Assembly (NCBI GenBank): GCA_905182985.1
Contig: CAJJDN010000016.1
Coordinates: forward strand, 396,883-460,882
Direction of reading: 5' to 3'
Length of the DNA: 64,000 nt
Origin: Paramecium sonneborni
Taxonomy: Eukaryota; Ciliophora; Oligohymenophorea; Peniculida; Parameciidae
Below the pieces are notes generated by a model. That model was not told the DNA's origin and searched no databases. It saw only the letters and a program-made list of their open reading frames with translations. Below, piece after piece: positions 23,189-34,147 of this stretch; the stretch's first letter is position 1; each line of letters begins with the position of its first letter. A program made the position numbers and the translations under genes.

Positions 23189-25636
23189 TCAAATGACATT
23201 TGAGAAATCTTATTTTTCAAATAATCTTTTTATACTTTATAATTCCTTTTCTAAATCTTTTTAACTTTCTTAAATTGCCCATTTTGCTAAATTAAGATTT
23301 CTCTCTAAAACTTTCATTTAAGCAAAAAATTCATCTAATTTTTAAGATGTATTACGAATGTATATAACACTTTTCTTTTTTTTGTCTCCTAATTCTTCAC
23401 TATTATTTCTTGGTAATTAATTAAATGAATTATTAATTTAACTTGAACTTAAGGTTTATAATATTTTTTTGAATTAATTTTTTTTATCTAATGAAATTTT
23501 TTTAAGTTATTTAATTTGAATGAATTTTTACCTCATTTTTAGTAAAATACCCATAGGTACAACTTAATTAGATCTAACCTTTCTTAAATTAGTCTAAGAA
23601 TTTTGAATTGATGTTGATTTTGATGAATATTATTTATCTAAAGTTCTATTTGCAAAAATAATCATTTAAACAACTTTTCTAAATCTATCCATCAACATCT
23701 TTAATTTTGTTACTCTATTTTTTAATATCTTTTCAAGAATATTTTCAGTGTTACTCTACCTAGTATCATAAATGACACTTTATTTATGTTTTATGATTCC
23801 TTTATAATCTCTTACTTCTATTCTATTTGCAGACTTTATTAATTCTAATTTTTATTCATTAGTTCTCTCTTTTTCTGCTTCTACCTCATATTATTTACAT
23901 CTAATTAAGATATCATCTAATCTATGTTCAGCTAAAATCTTTAAATATTTTTATAAAGCTTGAAATTCTTTTAAATATTTAAAAAAATTAGAATAACGAA
24001 CAATTAAATAATAACAATCCTATTTTGCTATTGCATATTATTTACGCTGTTATTATCTTTATACAATTTATCTTCTATTAAAATATTCTTATTCTCCAAA
24101 AATAGAACCTGCTTTAATTTCAAGGAGTTCTTTACCAAATTAATTTCTATATTAAATAATTCCTTCAACTAGAAAAAATATTTCATCAACAGGATCTCCT
24201 TTTAACCAGAGAAATTATCCAGCTTTTGCTTTCATTAAACTTGTATGTCTAATAACTTTTAATGAAAATGGAATAGATATTCTAAAAATAGAAATTCCCA
24301 ATAGTTCCTTTTTTGCTACAGCTAATAAAATATTATTTTATATATTTTAAGGCAGTATCTTAAACCATTCTTATTAATTTAATGACCAACTTTAATTGTA
24401 TTTATGATTAGTAAGAATAAAATTTAAAATTTCTGATTTATAATCAGGTAGGATAGTAACTTAATTAAATAAGACTTTTAGATCATTTAAAGTTTTATTA
24501 TATTAACTCTCAGTATCAATATCAGCAAGAATCCCACTTAAATTACCAATTACTAAACTCATAAATATACCCCCACAAAGTGTACAAACAATAGTACTTA
24601 TATATTCAAGCATACTGGATGGAGTTCTGTCTCCATATCCAGTTGTTGATAAAGTTTACATTGCCCAATACATAGCATCTATATAATTAGGAATTTAGTT
24701 ATCTGACCATTACTTAGATAAAGCCCATAGACAAGTTGAATAATGAAATCCAATTATACTAAAAAATAATATTTATAAAAAAGTTGATTATTTCACATCT
24801 AAAAAATTAATCATAAAATCTAAGCTATTTAATAAATTAATCAATAAAATTACATCTTATTTTAATTCAAAGAAGAAGCACTCACAATTTATTAAACTCT
24901 TTTAATTCTAAAAACTTTAATTAATTGACAATATTATAAAGGAATTACTGATATTATATCAATTATAAACCAACCAGAAAAATAATGTTTTACTATTGAA
25001 ATTGAATCTTGAACTAAATAATTATTTTCATCATAATAACACATTCTCATTAAAATAATTATATCAACAGCTATGAATATGAATTATGAATACAAAATAT
25101 TATTGAAAATATCCATTTACTTACATTGTACACAATTTCATCATCATCAAAAGCAGCTACAAATGGTATATAAAAAGAACAATAAATCAAAACAATTAAC
25201 ATAAATATATCCCATATTTTTTTAAGCCTATCATTCTTAGCTAAAATACATTTTCAATCTTTACTGGGTAAAGAAGTGATTCATAGATTTTTTTCTTATG
25301 GTTTCCTTTTAATTTTTTTGAGTCCATTTATTTGGCAATTGAAATAAACATGCTTATCAAATATACTTTTCTAAATGCCTTAATCAATCGTCTTTTATTA
25401 TTTAATCGTTTCATTGATTATTCTAATGCTATTTTTCTTGATCTATATAGTATAATCAATTTAAAAAACTTTTTCATTTCGAGAAGTGATGTTTTGTTCA
25501 TTCTATTTGTTTTTTTATCTTCTCTTTAATTAGGGCTTTATGGTACAAATTTTATAGATTCTCCTTTCGGAGATATCAAACCCTCATTTGAAGGACGATG
25601 TCTTCCTACATAAAAAGTGCTAGCCTTTTTAATCAT
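23189..25636 (-). CDS. Voltage-gated K+ channel with cyclic-nucleotide-binding domain
   Basis: About 800 aa. The cytosolic N terminus has basic and Ser/Pro stretches. Membrane segment S1 (IFMLIVLIYCSFYIPFVA) is followed by S2-S3 and a basic S4-like helix (VFRIKRVQQ). The pore reads AMYWAMQTLSTTGYGDRTP, with the TGYGD selectivity filter for K+. S6 follows (GGIFMSLVIGNLSGIL). The cyclic-nucleotide roll lies about 120 residues further (KGDPVDEIFFLVEGIIQY, IKAGSIFGEQ), then a basic coiled-coil tail to TGA 23189-23191. This is the layout of KCNH/HCN-type channels. An intron near the S1-S2 loop could not be placed exactly. Such channels shape membrane potential and ciliary beating in Paramecium (established knowledge for the genus). 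Confidence 0.85.
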
Positions 25637-25975
25637 ATTTTTAAATAAATTACAATTTATTATTTTCTGTAATCAACTCAACTTATAGAATTCATTTAAA
25701 AAACTAAAACTTATTTTATTATTCATTTTTTTTTTCATATTGAAAGAATGAAGCATATTCTTTTTAATTTGATTGCATTATTATTGCTAACCTTAACTTT
25801 GAAACTTATAAATTATTATAAATATTCTTTTAAAAAAAAAAATAAAGTTCTCTGTTGCTAAATTCACAAAAGATATTACTAATAAATGTAAATATGTATT
25901 GAATAGCAGATATAAATTATTTTATCTTTTTAATTGAGGATATTAAATTTAAGTTTTATATTTTTCTTTATAGTT
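25637..25975. other. Intergenic, 339 bp, divergent promoter region
   Basis: AT-rich spacer between the K+ channel start and the B-box gene start. An upstream in-frame ATG for the channel lies near 25730 but would require an unplaced intron. Nothing else seen. Confidence 0.4.
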
Positions 25976-27720
25976 ATGAACAATGAATTTGTTAAAGCTT
26001 GCTCAATTACATAGAATAGAGAGGAATATATTTGTATGAATGAATAATGTTGTACCTCTAATAGAAAATAGCTTCATTGTTATGAATGTATCACGAAAAT
26101 TCATAGATAAAATAATAATAATTTAGTTAATCATCTTGATGATTTTAAAAAAATTAGTTTTATAATGCAAGAGGTAGATAAAAAAAAAAAAGAAAGAATT
26201 AATTTTATTAATTTAGCGATAACATCTCTAAATGATGTAAAAAAAGAGAAATTTTAAATAATTGAAAGTTATTCAAATAATCCAAAAGAATTTTTAGAGT
26301 AAGTTAAATCCTATGTGGAAAAAGAGATTGATTAATTAATCCAAAAGTTATATGAATAAGTTATGGAAATGAACTAATTTACAGAATATTAATAATAGTA
26401 TCATTCATTAATTATTCAGCTTTATTAATAGACGACTAATTTATATATTGAAGATTTTGTCAAAAAAAAAGAGTTGCTTTAAGTTAAATTAAATAATTAC
26501 ATAAAAAAAATGGATTTGGATTTACATCAATAAATTTTTAAGTATAAAAATTGGTAATTTATAGTTATCTTTAGAAGCAGCAATTTTTGGAATAATAGAT
26601 GTCATAATTGATGAAATAACCGAGTCATACAAATTCATTTTTATTTAAATCTACAATAATTTTAATTTTGATTATAATTGGATTAAATCCAATTATTATG
26701 TTTTAAGATTCCAATTAAAAAAATGAATTTCAAATAAAAATTGAAGAACTTCATAATATGATTAAATAATTTAAAGGAGAAATAGAGAGCGAAAATGAAA
26801 ATTTTTATTCAGAATTTAATAAAACATTATAGGACTAAATATATAATGTTAAAGATGAAATAGATACAATAAATTAAAAGATAAACCAAACAGAAACACC
26901 ATTCAATTAATTTAAGAATTATTTTAACACAAAATTAAAATAATATAATGAAACAATTTATAGTTAGATTATTTAAAAAACGGATGTTAATAAAGAAAAT
27001 CTTTTAGCATTGCAATAATAATTTGTGGAATAAAATGATAAATTTTCAATATATAATAATCAAACTTCAAATATACTTAATTACTAATAATTGAAGGATA
27101 TGAAAATAGAGTAAGATTTAAAAATGGTTAACAAAAACATTACATTTATACTGGAAGTAATAGAATAGTAGAAAGCATAATTACTAGCAAAGATAATGAA
27201 TATGCAATAAAAGCTATAAAATATAAATAGAGAATAAATAAAAGAAAAATTATTAGGAAAAATACATGTTGATCTAGAATTAAAATGGTTGAAAGATTTT
27301 GTTATAATTTATGACGAATTTCTTACAAATCCATTAAATAGAAAAATAGTAAGATAAATTTAGAATATAACTGAAAATGATACAATAATATGTATTGGCG
27401 GAATGAAAGTAGATAATCCTTAGATATTATTAGTAGTAGGATGTGATTATTAATAAGAAATATTTTAATTTACAAATAATTGGTAACATGCTAGAAAAAG
27501 TTAATAGGGAGATATTTATTGGTATATGTTAGATAAATTTGCATTTGGATTTTCTCCAAAAGAAGAGATTCTTTTAACTTTATGTGATGATTTGGATCCA
27601 AGTGATCAGATGAGGTTTAGTTATTGGTTTGAAAATGGAAGAGATGGAGGGAGAAGAATTGGGAACTAAACATAGCTAATTAATTCAATAGATTATAAAA
27701 TGTAGATGTATGCATTTTGA
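25976..27720 (+). CDS. B-box-like zinc-finger membrane protein with unknown C-terminal domain
   Basis: 573 aa after a single 23-nt intron. The N terminus has Cys/His pairs spaced like a B-box zinc finger: ACSITQ, ICMNEQCC, LHCYECITKIH and NHLDDF. Charged helices follow, then one transmembrane segment near residue 225 (TIILILIIIGLNPIIMF) and a coiled coil of about 170 residues. A globular C-terminal domain contains TIICIGGMKVDNPQILLVVG and CDDLDPSDQMRFSYWFENG. The C-terminal domain looks beta-rich and I cannot name it. A B-box on one side of a membrane and a globular domain on the other suggests a signalling or sorting receptor (inference). Confidence 0.7.
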
Positions 27721-27997
27721 AAATTATTCTATTTTCTAAATAATATATATTTATACCAAATGACTATAAATTTCATAGTATTTACTTATTTTATAAGATA
27801 TTTTTAAGGATGATCATATTATTTAAAAAAAAACAAATAGACTTCCTTCAAATTTTTAGAAGATTAAAAAATCTTATTAGCCACAGAAAATTATTGAAAA
27901 TACTTAAAAAATAAATACAGTCAATAGAAATTATGGTCTGGTTTTCTTATTTCAATATTTGGATTTTTTTGTAAGATAACATAAATTTAAAAAATAT
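27721..27997. other. Intergenic, 277 bp
   Basis: AT-rich. Short open stretches occur but none is convincing. Confidence 0.4.
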
Positions 27998-28594
27998 ATG
28001 TTGCATTCCTATTTGCATTAAAATCTTGCCCAATTATTTCTTATAAATTATCCCTAGTATTATCAATATAATCTGAATGGTTTCTTAAATACTAAAATTA
28101 CATAATAATAACAAAAAAGAGAAGTAGAAGGTGTTTAAACATAAGTAAAAGTTGAAGATGAAGGAGAAGGAGAAGAATAATAAAAAAAAATATTTAAAAA
28201 CAATAATTAAGAGAATAATGATAACAAAATTTAAATATTTCCTGGATCTAGTAAAAATTACTACAAGAATATAGGTTAAAAGATAGTGAAATTTATAGTT
28301 GAAAACTTTTCACAAGATTTTAAGGTAATGAATGATTCATAAATTAAACAATTTATAAAAATTTCAAGTCAGGGTTTCAATAGAAGTTCATTACAGAGAC
28401 TTAAAAAATCAAAAATTGCTAGGAAAATACTTAAATTGTTCTTTTTAAATTTTTAATGGGTCAAACCTTTCATAACATAACATAAAGCAGAATTAGATTT
28501 ATATTTTCGATATAATAATCAAAGTTATTGCTCAATAACAAAAAAAACACATTCAGGAGGAGTTAATATTAATTAAATCAAATAAGAAGAATGA
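27998..28594 (+). CDS. Uncharacterised protein, 198 aa
   Basis: Intronless frame from ATG 27998 to TGA 28592-28594. The N terminus is Leu/Tyr/Gln-rich (MLHSYLHQNLAQLFLINYPQ), followed by an acidic stretch (VEDEGEGEEQQ). The C-terminal half is basic and mixed (KIVKFIVENFSQDFKVMNDS, SITKKTHSGG). It might be DNA- or RNA-binding judging by charge, but no domain is recognised. Confidence 0.55.
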
Positions 28595-28806
28595 TTAAAA
28601 TTTGAAAATAAAATATCTAATATATTTATTTGATTGAATTAATCATAAATCACGATTAATTATAAAAAAATTATTGTAATAAATTATTTTATCAATCCCA
28701 AATATTCTTATCACAAAAAAAAAATTTCAAATATGGAAAAATAATAAATTTTAATTATCTGGAAATAATCATTCTGATAAACAAATTGAATATATAGCTC
28801 AAGAAA

Positions 28807-29085
28807 ATGATCTCAAAACCATAATAATAAAAGTAATTTTGCTCTGATTCTGAAAATAATTTATATAAACAAATAAAAACTAAAGAAAATATTACAAAAA
28901 AAAAATTAATTGATAACATACCTAATTTATTTATTATATTATTAATATAGATTTATTCATTAACTTATTTCTTTATTTAAAATTAAAGAAAGATAAATAG
29001 AAAATATTAAAAAAGTCTAATAAGACATTTTGGAATATTTGTGTTCTCATTAAACAAAAAATAAAAAGAAAATATGATTTTATGA
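28807..29085 (+). CDS. Possible short CDS or upstream exon
   Basis: Open frame of 92 codons from ATG 28807 to TGA 29083-29085 with a hydrophobic stretch (NLFIILLIQIYSLTYFFIQ). Other frames in the same span also look partly coding, so this may be an exon of the following gene rather than a gene by itself. The last 137 bp lie in the duplicated block. Confidence 0.25.
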
Positions 29086-30010
29086 AGATGTTATCGATAA
29101 AATATATTAATATAATTTAATTTTCAATTTATTTTAAATTTTATGAAAAGAAAATTATTAAATGAAAATTACTAAATAAAAAAGAATAAGAGTTATTCAA
29201 TATAGAGATCAATTTAGAAAGAAATTTCATTAGATAGAAATTAAAGTATATCATTTAAAAAAGGGAATTCAGATTAATCAGGCTCAATGTAAATTGTTGA
29301 AATGTGGTCTAAAAAAATGAAAAAGCAATGTGATATTTATTTAGAGAATCTAAAATAGTAATAAGAAAAAGAAATGTAAATAATTCTTTATTATGTTCTT
29401 TAATAGCAAGAAATTCAATAATGTTCCACCAATTATGTTAAAAAACATTGACTTGATGAAACGAAGTGATAAAACTACTCTTCCAAGATCAAGAATAGCA
29501 TCATTTAATTAACAAGATTTTAATTTAAAATCTAATATGTAAATCATACAGTAGAATGATGAACATATTGGGAATTCATTTTTTAGTATAACAAATTCGG
29601 GTAGATCTATCGGTCATCTTTAAAGGCATAAATTATCACCAATTAAGGAAGTTTAGAATTATATTCACCAATGTGATACTCTTCTTTAAGATGTTTAAAA
29701 TATTAGTAAGTAAATGATACAAATTACAATAGGGAGTTTTATTAACCAAAACCAGATAGGTTTAATTTATATGTTTAAAAAAGACAAAGAGAGAAACTCA
29801 AAGAAATGTTTTTATTAAGAAGATAATAGTGATTTAATGCTTTTTATTTATTTGTAATAATTATTATTATTATTTTATATAAATGTAATAATTATATACT
29901 CTAGATAATATGATGCCAAAATAATATTTCGATTATTGTATCAAAAAGTATAATGAAAATGATTATAAGGAAAAAGAAATTGTTGTTGAAATAAGTGAAT
30001 AAGCCATGAA
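28949..30010 (+). repeat. Gap-flanking direct duplicate, copy A (1062 bp)
   Basis: This block is repeated at 30012-31073 in the same order, with only a single N (30011) between the two copies. No difference was noticed when the copies were compared by eye. The copy ends exactly at the N, as expected for two contigs whose overlapping ends were not merged. Confidence 0.95.
29162..30010 (+). pseudogene. Truncated duplicate of the gene at 30225-31125 (assembly fragment)
   Basis: Same coding sequence as the gene at 30225-31125 but cut by the gap at 30011, so it lacks the last 17 or so codons. Interpreted as an assembly artefact, not a biological pseudogene. Confidence 0.7.
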
Positions 30011-30011
30011 N
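30011..30011. other. Assembly gap (one N)
   Basis: Single N between two identical blocks. Confidence 0.99.
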
Positions 30012-31073
30012 AGATTTATTCATTAACTTATTTCTTTATTTAAAATTAAAGAAAGATAAATAGAAAATATTAAAAAAGTCTAATAAGACATTTTGGAATA
30101 TTTGTGTTCTCATTAAACAAAAAATAAAAAGAAAATATGATTTTATGAAGATGTTATCGATAAAATATATTAATATAATTTAATTTTCAATTTATTTTAA
30201 ATTTTATGAAAAGAAAATTATTAAATGAAAATTACTAAATAAAAAAGAATAAGAGTTATTCAATATAGAGATCAATTTAGAAAGAAATTTCATTAGATAG
30301 AAATTAAAGTATATCATTTAAAAAAGGGAATTCAGATTAATCAGGCTCAATGTAAATTGTTGAAATGTGGTCTAAAAAAATGAAAAAGCAATGTGATATT
30401 TATTTAGAGAATCTAAAATAGTAATAAGAAAAAGAAATGTAAATAATTCTTTATTATGTTCTTTAATAGCAAGAAATTCAATAATGTTCCACCAATTATG
30501 TTAAAAAACATTGACTTGATGAAACGAAGTGATAAAACTACTCTTCCAAGATCAAGAATAGCATCATTTAATTAACAAGATTTTAATTTAAAATCTAATA
30601 TGTAAATCATACAGTAGAATGATGAACATATTGGGAATTCATTTTTTAGTATAACAAATTCGGGTAGATCTATCGGTCATCTTTAAAGGCATAAATTATC
30701 ACCAATTAAGGAAGTTTAGAATTATATTCACCAATGTGATACTCTTCTTTAAGATGTTTAAAATATTAGTAAGTAAATGATACAAATTACAATAGGGAGT
30801 TTTATTAACCAAAACCAGATAGGTTTAATTTATATGTTTAAAAAAGACAAAGAGAGAAACTCAAAGAAATGTTTTTATTAAGAAGATAATAGTGATTTAA
30901 TGCTTTTTATTTATTTGTAATAATTATTATTATTATTTTATATAAATGTAATAATTATATACTCTAGATAATATGATGCCAAAATAATATTTCGATTATT
31001 GTATCAAAAAGTATAATGAAAATGATTATAAGGAAAAAGAAATTGTTGTTGAAATAAGTGAATAAGCCATGAA
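30012..31073 (+). repeat. Gap-flanking direct duplicate, copy B (1062 bp)
   Basis: Second copy of 28949-30010, offset 1063. It is continuous with unique sequence downstream and therefore carries the complete gene. Confidence 0.95.
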
Positions 31074-31125
31074 AGAAATTTAAATTTTAAAGTGGTTCCA
31101 TTAATTTCATAGTAAATAAAAATGA
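30225..31125 (+). CDS. Uncharacterised helical protein (complete copy)
   Basis: Most of the frame is clear. It begins at about ATG 30225 with a basic stretch. After intron removal it reads NVPPIMLKNIDLMKRSDKTT, then Ser/Arg-rich sequence (RSRIASFNQQD; ITNSGRSIGHLQRHKLSP) and a helix (YIHQCDTLLQDVQNISKQM). The C terminus contains KYNENDYKEKEIVVEISEQA, ending at TGA 31123-31125. A 31-nt intron is clear; one near 30370 and one near 30940 could not be fixed. No family recognised. The middle helix is loosely SNARE-like, but this is weak. Confidence 0.5.
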
Positions 31126-31178
31126 GTTTAGAATTTTTAACCTTTCATTCACAATTAAATTATCATAATTAATTATTA

Positions 31179-32042
31179 TCATAATTTAAATCCAAAATGT
31201 ACAGCCACAACTCCATCCATATAGTTTTTAAATCCTGCATATTTAAAACCTGTTTCCTCAACCATTTTTAATAAATCTTGTTGACTATGGAATTTTTCAA
31301 TGCTTTCTACTAAATATTAATAGGAATGCCTATCATTAGCAACAAATTATCCCATAGTAGGAATAAAATTGAATTAATAAAATTAATTGAAAAAAGATAA
31401 AACAGGATTCTGAACTTTACTAAATTCCAAACATTAGAATTTTCCACCTTATTTCAATACTCTATGGGCTTCTCCAATAGCTTTTGGAATTCTTGGAACA
31501 TTTCTAATTCCAAAAGCTATTGTATAAGCATCAAAAGTATTATTTTCAAATGGTAATTCTTCTGCATTTGCACATACAAAATCAATTTCTAAATTTTTTT
31601 TTATTTATTAAAATTACAATTTTAGTATCCTAATTCATTTGCTCTTTTTTATCCTACATCTAACATTGATTAATTTATATCTAAAACTGTTATTTTAAGA
31701 TTTTCATTGAATAAATTATTTCCTTTATGTTTTTCAAGTATTCGAAAGGCTATGTCACCAGTTCCACCTGCAACATCTAATACTCTAATTTATTAGTCTC
31801 CATTTTTTAATGATCCCAATTCTTCAACAAAAGAATTTTTCCAACATCTATGAAGCCCAACACTCATTAAATCATTCATCAAATCGTAACTTTTTTTTTA
31901 AATAAAACTAGTACTTATTTGCAACATTGTGAAAGACTTAATTTACATGTTCTTATTTTTCTTCAAGTTTAACCTTTTTAAAACCAAAGTTAGCCTCTTA
32001 GCAAAATGTAAATACTCTCAGTTTAAATAGTTATTTTATCAT
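31179..32042 (-). CDS. COQ5: COQ5, 2-methoxy-6-polyprenyl-1,4-benzoquinol methylase
   Basis: 279 aa with one 24-nt intron. The N terminus is basic and hydrophobic ([13 protein letters not shown]), fitting a mitochondrial presequence. The UbiE/COQ5 methyltransferase domain then follows. [18 protein letters not shown] is the family signature, [15 protein letters not shown] binds S-adenosylmethionine, and [19 protein letters not shown] and RVLKQGGKFQCLEFSK are later conserved motifs. The C-terminal FGFKL is followed by TGA 31179-31181. It catalyses the C-methylation step in ubiquinone synthesis on the matrix side of the inner membrane (established knowledge). All key motifs are intact. Confidence 0.95.
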
Positions 32043-32662
32043 AAATAAAATATTATATACAAAATAACTCTATCATCAAATTCACATAATGACATATCTA
32101 ATTTTATTCTTTTTAAATATTTTACTATAGTGAAAAATTCTCTCATATAATTTATATATTAGGCAATTGATTATAACAATTATAGCATAAATAAAAATTC
32201 TATTCGAAAATGCAATTTTTTAATATCATATTAGCATTAATTGAAATTTAATATGTTTTCCATCTTATTATAGCTAATATGCTGAGTAAAATCTAAATGT
32301 GTATCAAAATATATTTATTATTCTTATCAAATATCTAAGCATCAAATTATAAAATATGAGAAAAATTAACTGAAAGGATTATTATCATCATTTGTTTATA
32401 TTTAAATTATAGATTAAAATTCTTTTGATCAGAAATAACTGATTAATATTAATAAAATATATGGATCAGTAGAATATCAATTTTATTTAAAAATGAATTT
32501 ATAAATTGAATTCATCATTTGATGAAAGCACTTTATCTACATATCAATTTTTTGATATTTTAAACAACATTGAAATTTCATTAATCTTAGTTATAATAAT
32601 TTTTAATATTTTTGAAAATTCTCTAAAGAGATGATTCTTATTAATTTGAATTATAAATAAAG

Positions 32663-32713
32663 TTTTCTTTATCTTTTAATTGGAGTGAAATAAAATATAA
32701 AAGATAAAGAAAA
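32663..32713. repeat. 15-bp perfect inverted repeat (hairpin)
   Basis: Left arm 32663-32677 (TTTTCTTTATCTTTT) pairs perfectly with the right arm 32699-32713, separated by 21 bp. It could form a hairpin in RNA or DNA. The low complexity makes chance possible. Confidence 0.6.
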
Positions 32714-32825
32714 TTCAAAATAATTTTGAACTTAAGAATGTACAAAGATGTTTAATTCCCATATTAATCTTGTTTATATTTTTGAAATATGAAAAGAATA
32801 ATCAAAATTATATAATAAATTAAAT

Positions 32826-32935
32826 GAGGGTCATTTTTCGAGAATGACAACTCAAATTCCCAACACATGCAACAGTGAATATTAGCTTCCCATACTTATA
32901 CGAAAATTCATCTTCGTATGGATATTATAAGCTAA
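32826..32935 (+). ncRNA. Candidate structured RNA, two hairpins
   Basis: Hairpin 1: GAG (32826-32828) with CTC (32851-32853), and GTCATT (32830-32835) with AATGAC (32843-32848). Hairpin 2: outer arms TTAGCTT (32882-32888) and AAGCTAA (32929-32935), inner arms ATACGAA (32898-32904) and TTCGTAT (32913-32919), loop AATTCATC. The local base composition is less AT-rich than the flanks. No H/ACA, C/D, snRNA or tRNA motif was recognised, so the RNA class is unknown and transcription is unproven. Confidence 0.3.
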
Positions 32936-33138
32936 ATTAAAATCATTTTTATTAAGTATTTATTTTAAATATTAAAAAAATTTATAATTTTGAAGATTTT
33001 AAAAAGAAACAATGAAACAATTACATTTTTTATATTGATAATGATGTAAATGTTAAAATTGATTTTTAAAATTGCAAAAGAATCAATAAATTTGAATATG
33101 ATAGCAACAAAGCAAAAATATTATGAAAAACAAATGTA

Positions 33139-33968
33139 TCAATTTATTAATTTCTTTTCTTCTTTTGCCTTATAAGCAGCCTCTAACTATTCAAATATAT
33201 CATCAAAATTTTCTTCTTCTTAAATAGGTTTAGGTTATGGCTCATATTAAACTTCATCATTAAAGCGAACACTAAGTTCTTTTTTAATTGATTTGACTTA
33301 TGATGATTAATTTTGTTTCTTAAGAGATAATTTTAAAGGTTTTTTTTATGAAGTAGTTGAAACAGTTAGTTTCTATTAATCTGGTTCATCAATATGTTGA
33401 TCAAATTAATTTATGTTTTATTAAAGTTATTGTTAAGGTAATTCTTCTTAAATTATTGAATTATTATTAATGGTCTCATTAAAAGTTTAGTTCATGGTAA
33501 GATCATTAGTTGGTTCTTCTCCCAGTTGATTGAGAACAAAATGCCAAGGAATTAAACCTTTATGGGCTTTTCTAACTAATTTTAAATGGGACTTAAATAA
33601 ATGCAAAATATTACTTAAACACTAATATTCCCTCCAAATTTTTATAATCTATTTGTAAAATAGTCAAAGTCATATTTAGGCATTACTTAATAGTGCCATT
33701 CTTCTATAACATGCATATATTTGTTTAATTCATCAAGTTCATCATTACCAAAACGATAGTCTTTACATAAATTATACAAATAAAGCACACCTTTTTAAGG
33801 ATCTGTTATTTATTCAGGTTTCAACCTATATTATTATATTTTCTTTTTTTTCTTTTAATTTTGTTAGTTTTATTCATTTTCTTCATTATTTTTATCTTCC
33901 TCTTCTTCATCTCTTTGTGATTTATTCTCAAGAATCTCTTCCTCATTTTCTTGTTAATTATAACTCAT
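33139..33968 (-). CDS. TIPIN: TIPIN/Swi3/Csm3, replication fork protection complex subunit
   Basis: 268 aa with one 23-nt intron. The N terminus is acidic/Gln-rich with a basic patch. The Swi3 domain covers about residues 45-135: LKPEQITDPQKGVLYLYN, DELDELNKYMHVIEEWHYQV, MPKYDFDYFTNRLQKFGG, then LKLVRKAHKG after the intron. These match the TIPIN pattern of a helix pair, a central EEW and FP/MPK-F-F-x-R-x-x-K. The C-terminal half is Gln/Ser/Lys-rich and disordered. TIPIN pairs with Timeless/Tof1 to stabilise stalled replication forks (established knowledge). The start at 33968 gives MSYNQQ. Confidence 0.88.
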
Positions 33969-34147
33969 TTATTATTAAATCTATTGAATTTAAACTAAAA
34001 CTTTAATAATCAAAAAAATTACCATATTTCTTTTAATAACTATCTTATGAAAATGGTAAGATGAAGTCTTTTTTATACATTTTCAATTTACATTTATATT
34101 TGTTAATTTGATTAAATTTTATCACTTATTTTTTATATATATCATAT

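Larger units (their letters stand above)
32043..33138. other. Intergenic, 1.1 kb, with two predicted hairpin elements
   Basis: Long for this compact genome. No convincing frame. It contains an inverted repeat (32663-32713) and a two-hairpin element (32826-32935), listed separately, and otherwise AT-rich sequence. Confidence 0.5.

Noticed and set aside
28949..31073. True tandem gene duplications at the four gaps
   Set aside because: Copies look identical and end exactly at the N positions in all four cases, which real duplications would not do.
32826..32935. H/ACA or C/D snoRNA
   Set aside because: No ACA box at the expected place after hairpin 2 and no C/D boxes were found, so only a generic structured RNA is proposed.
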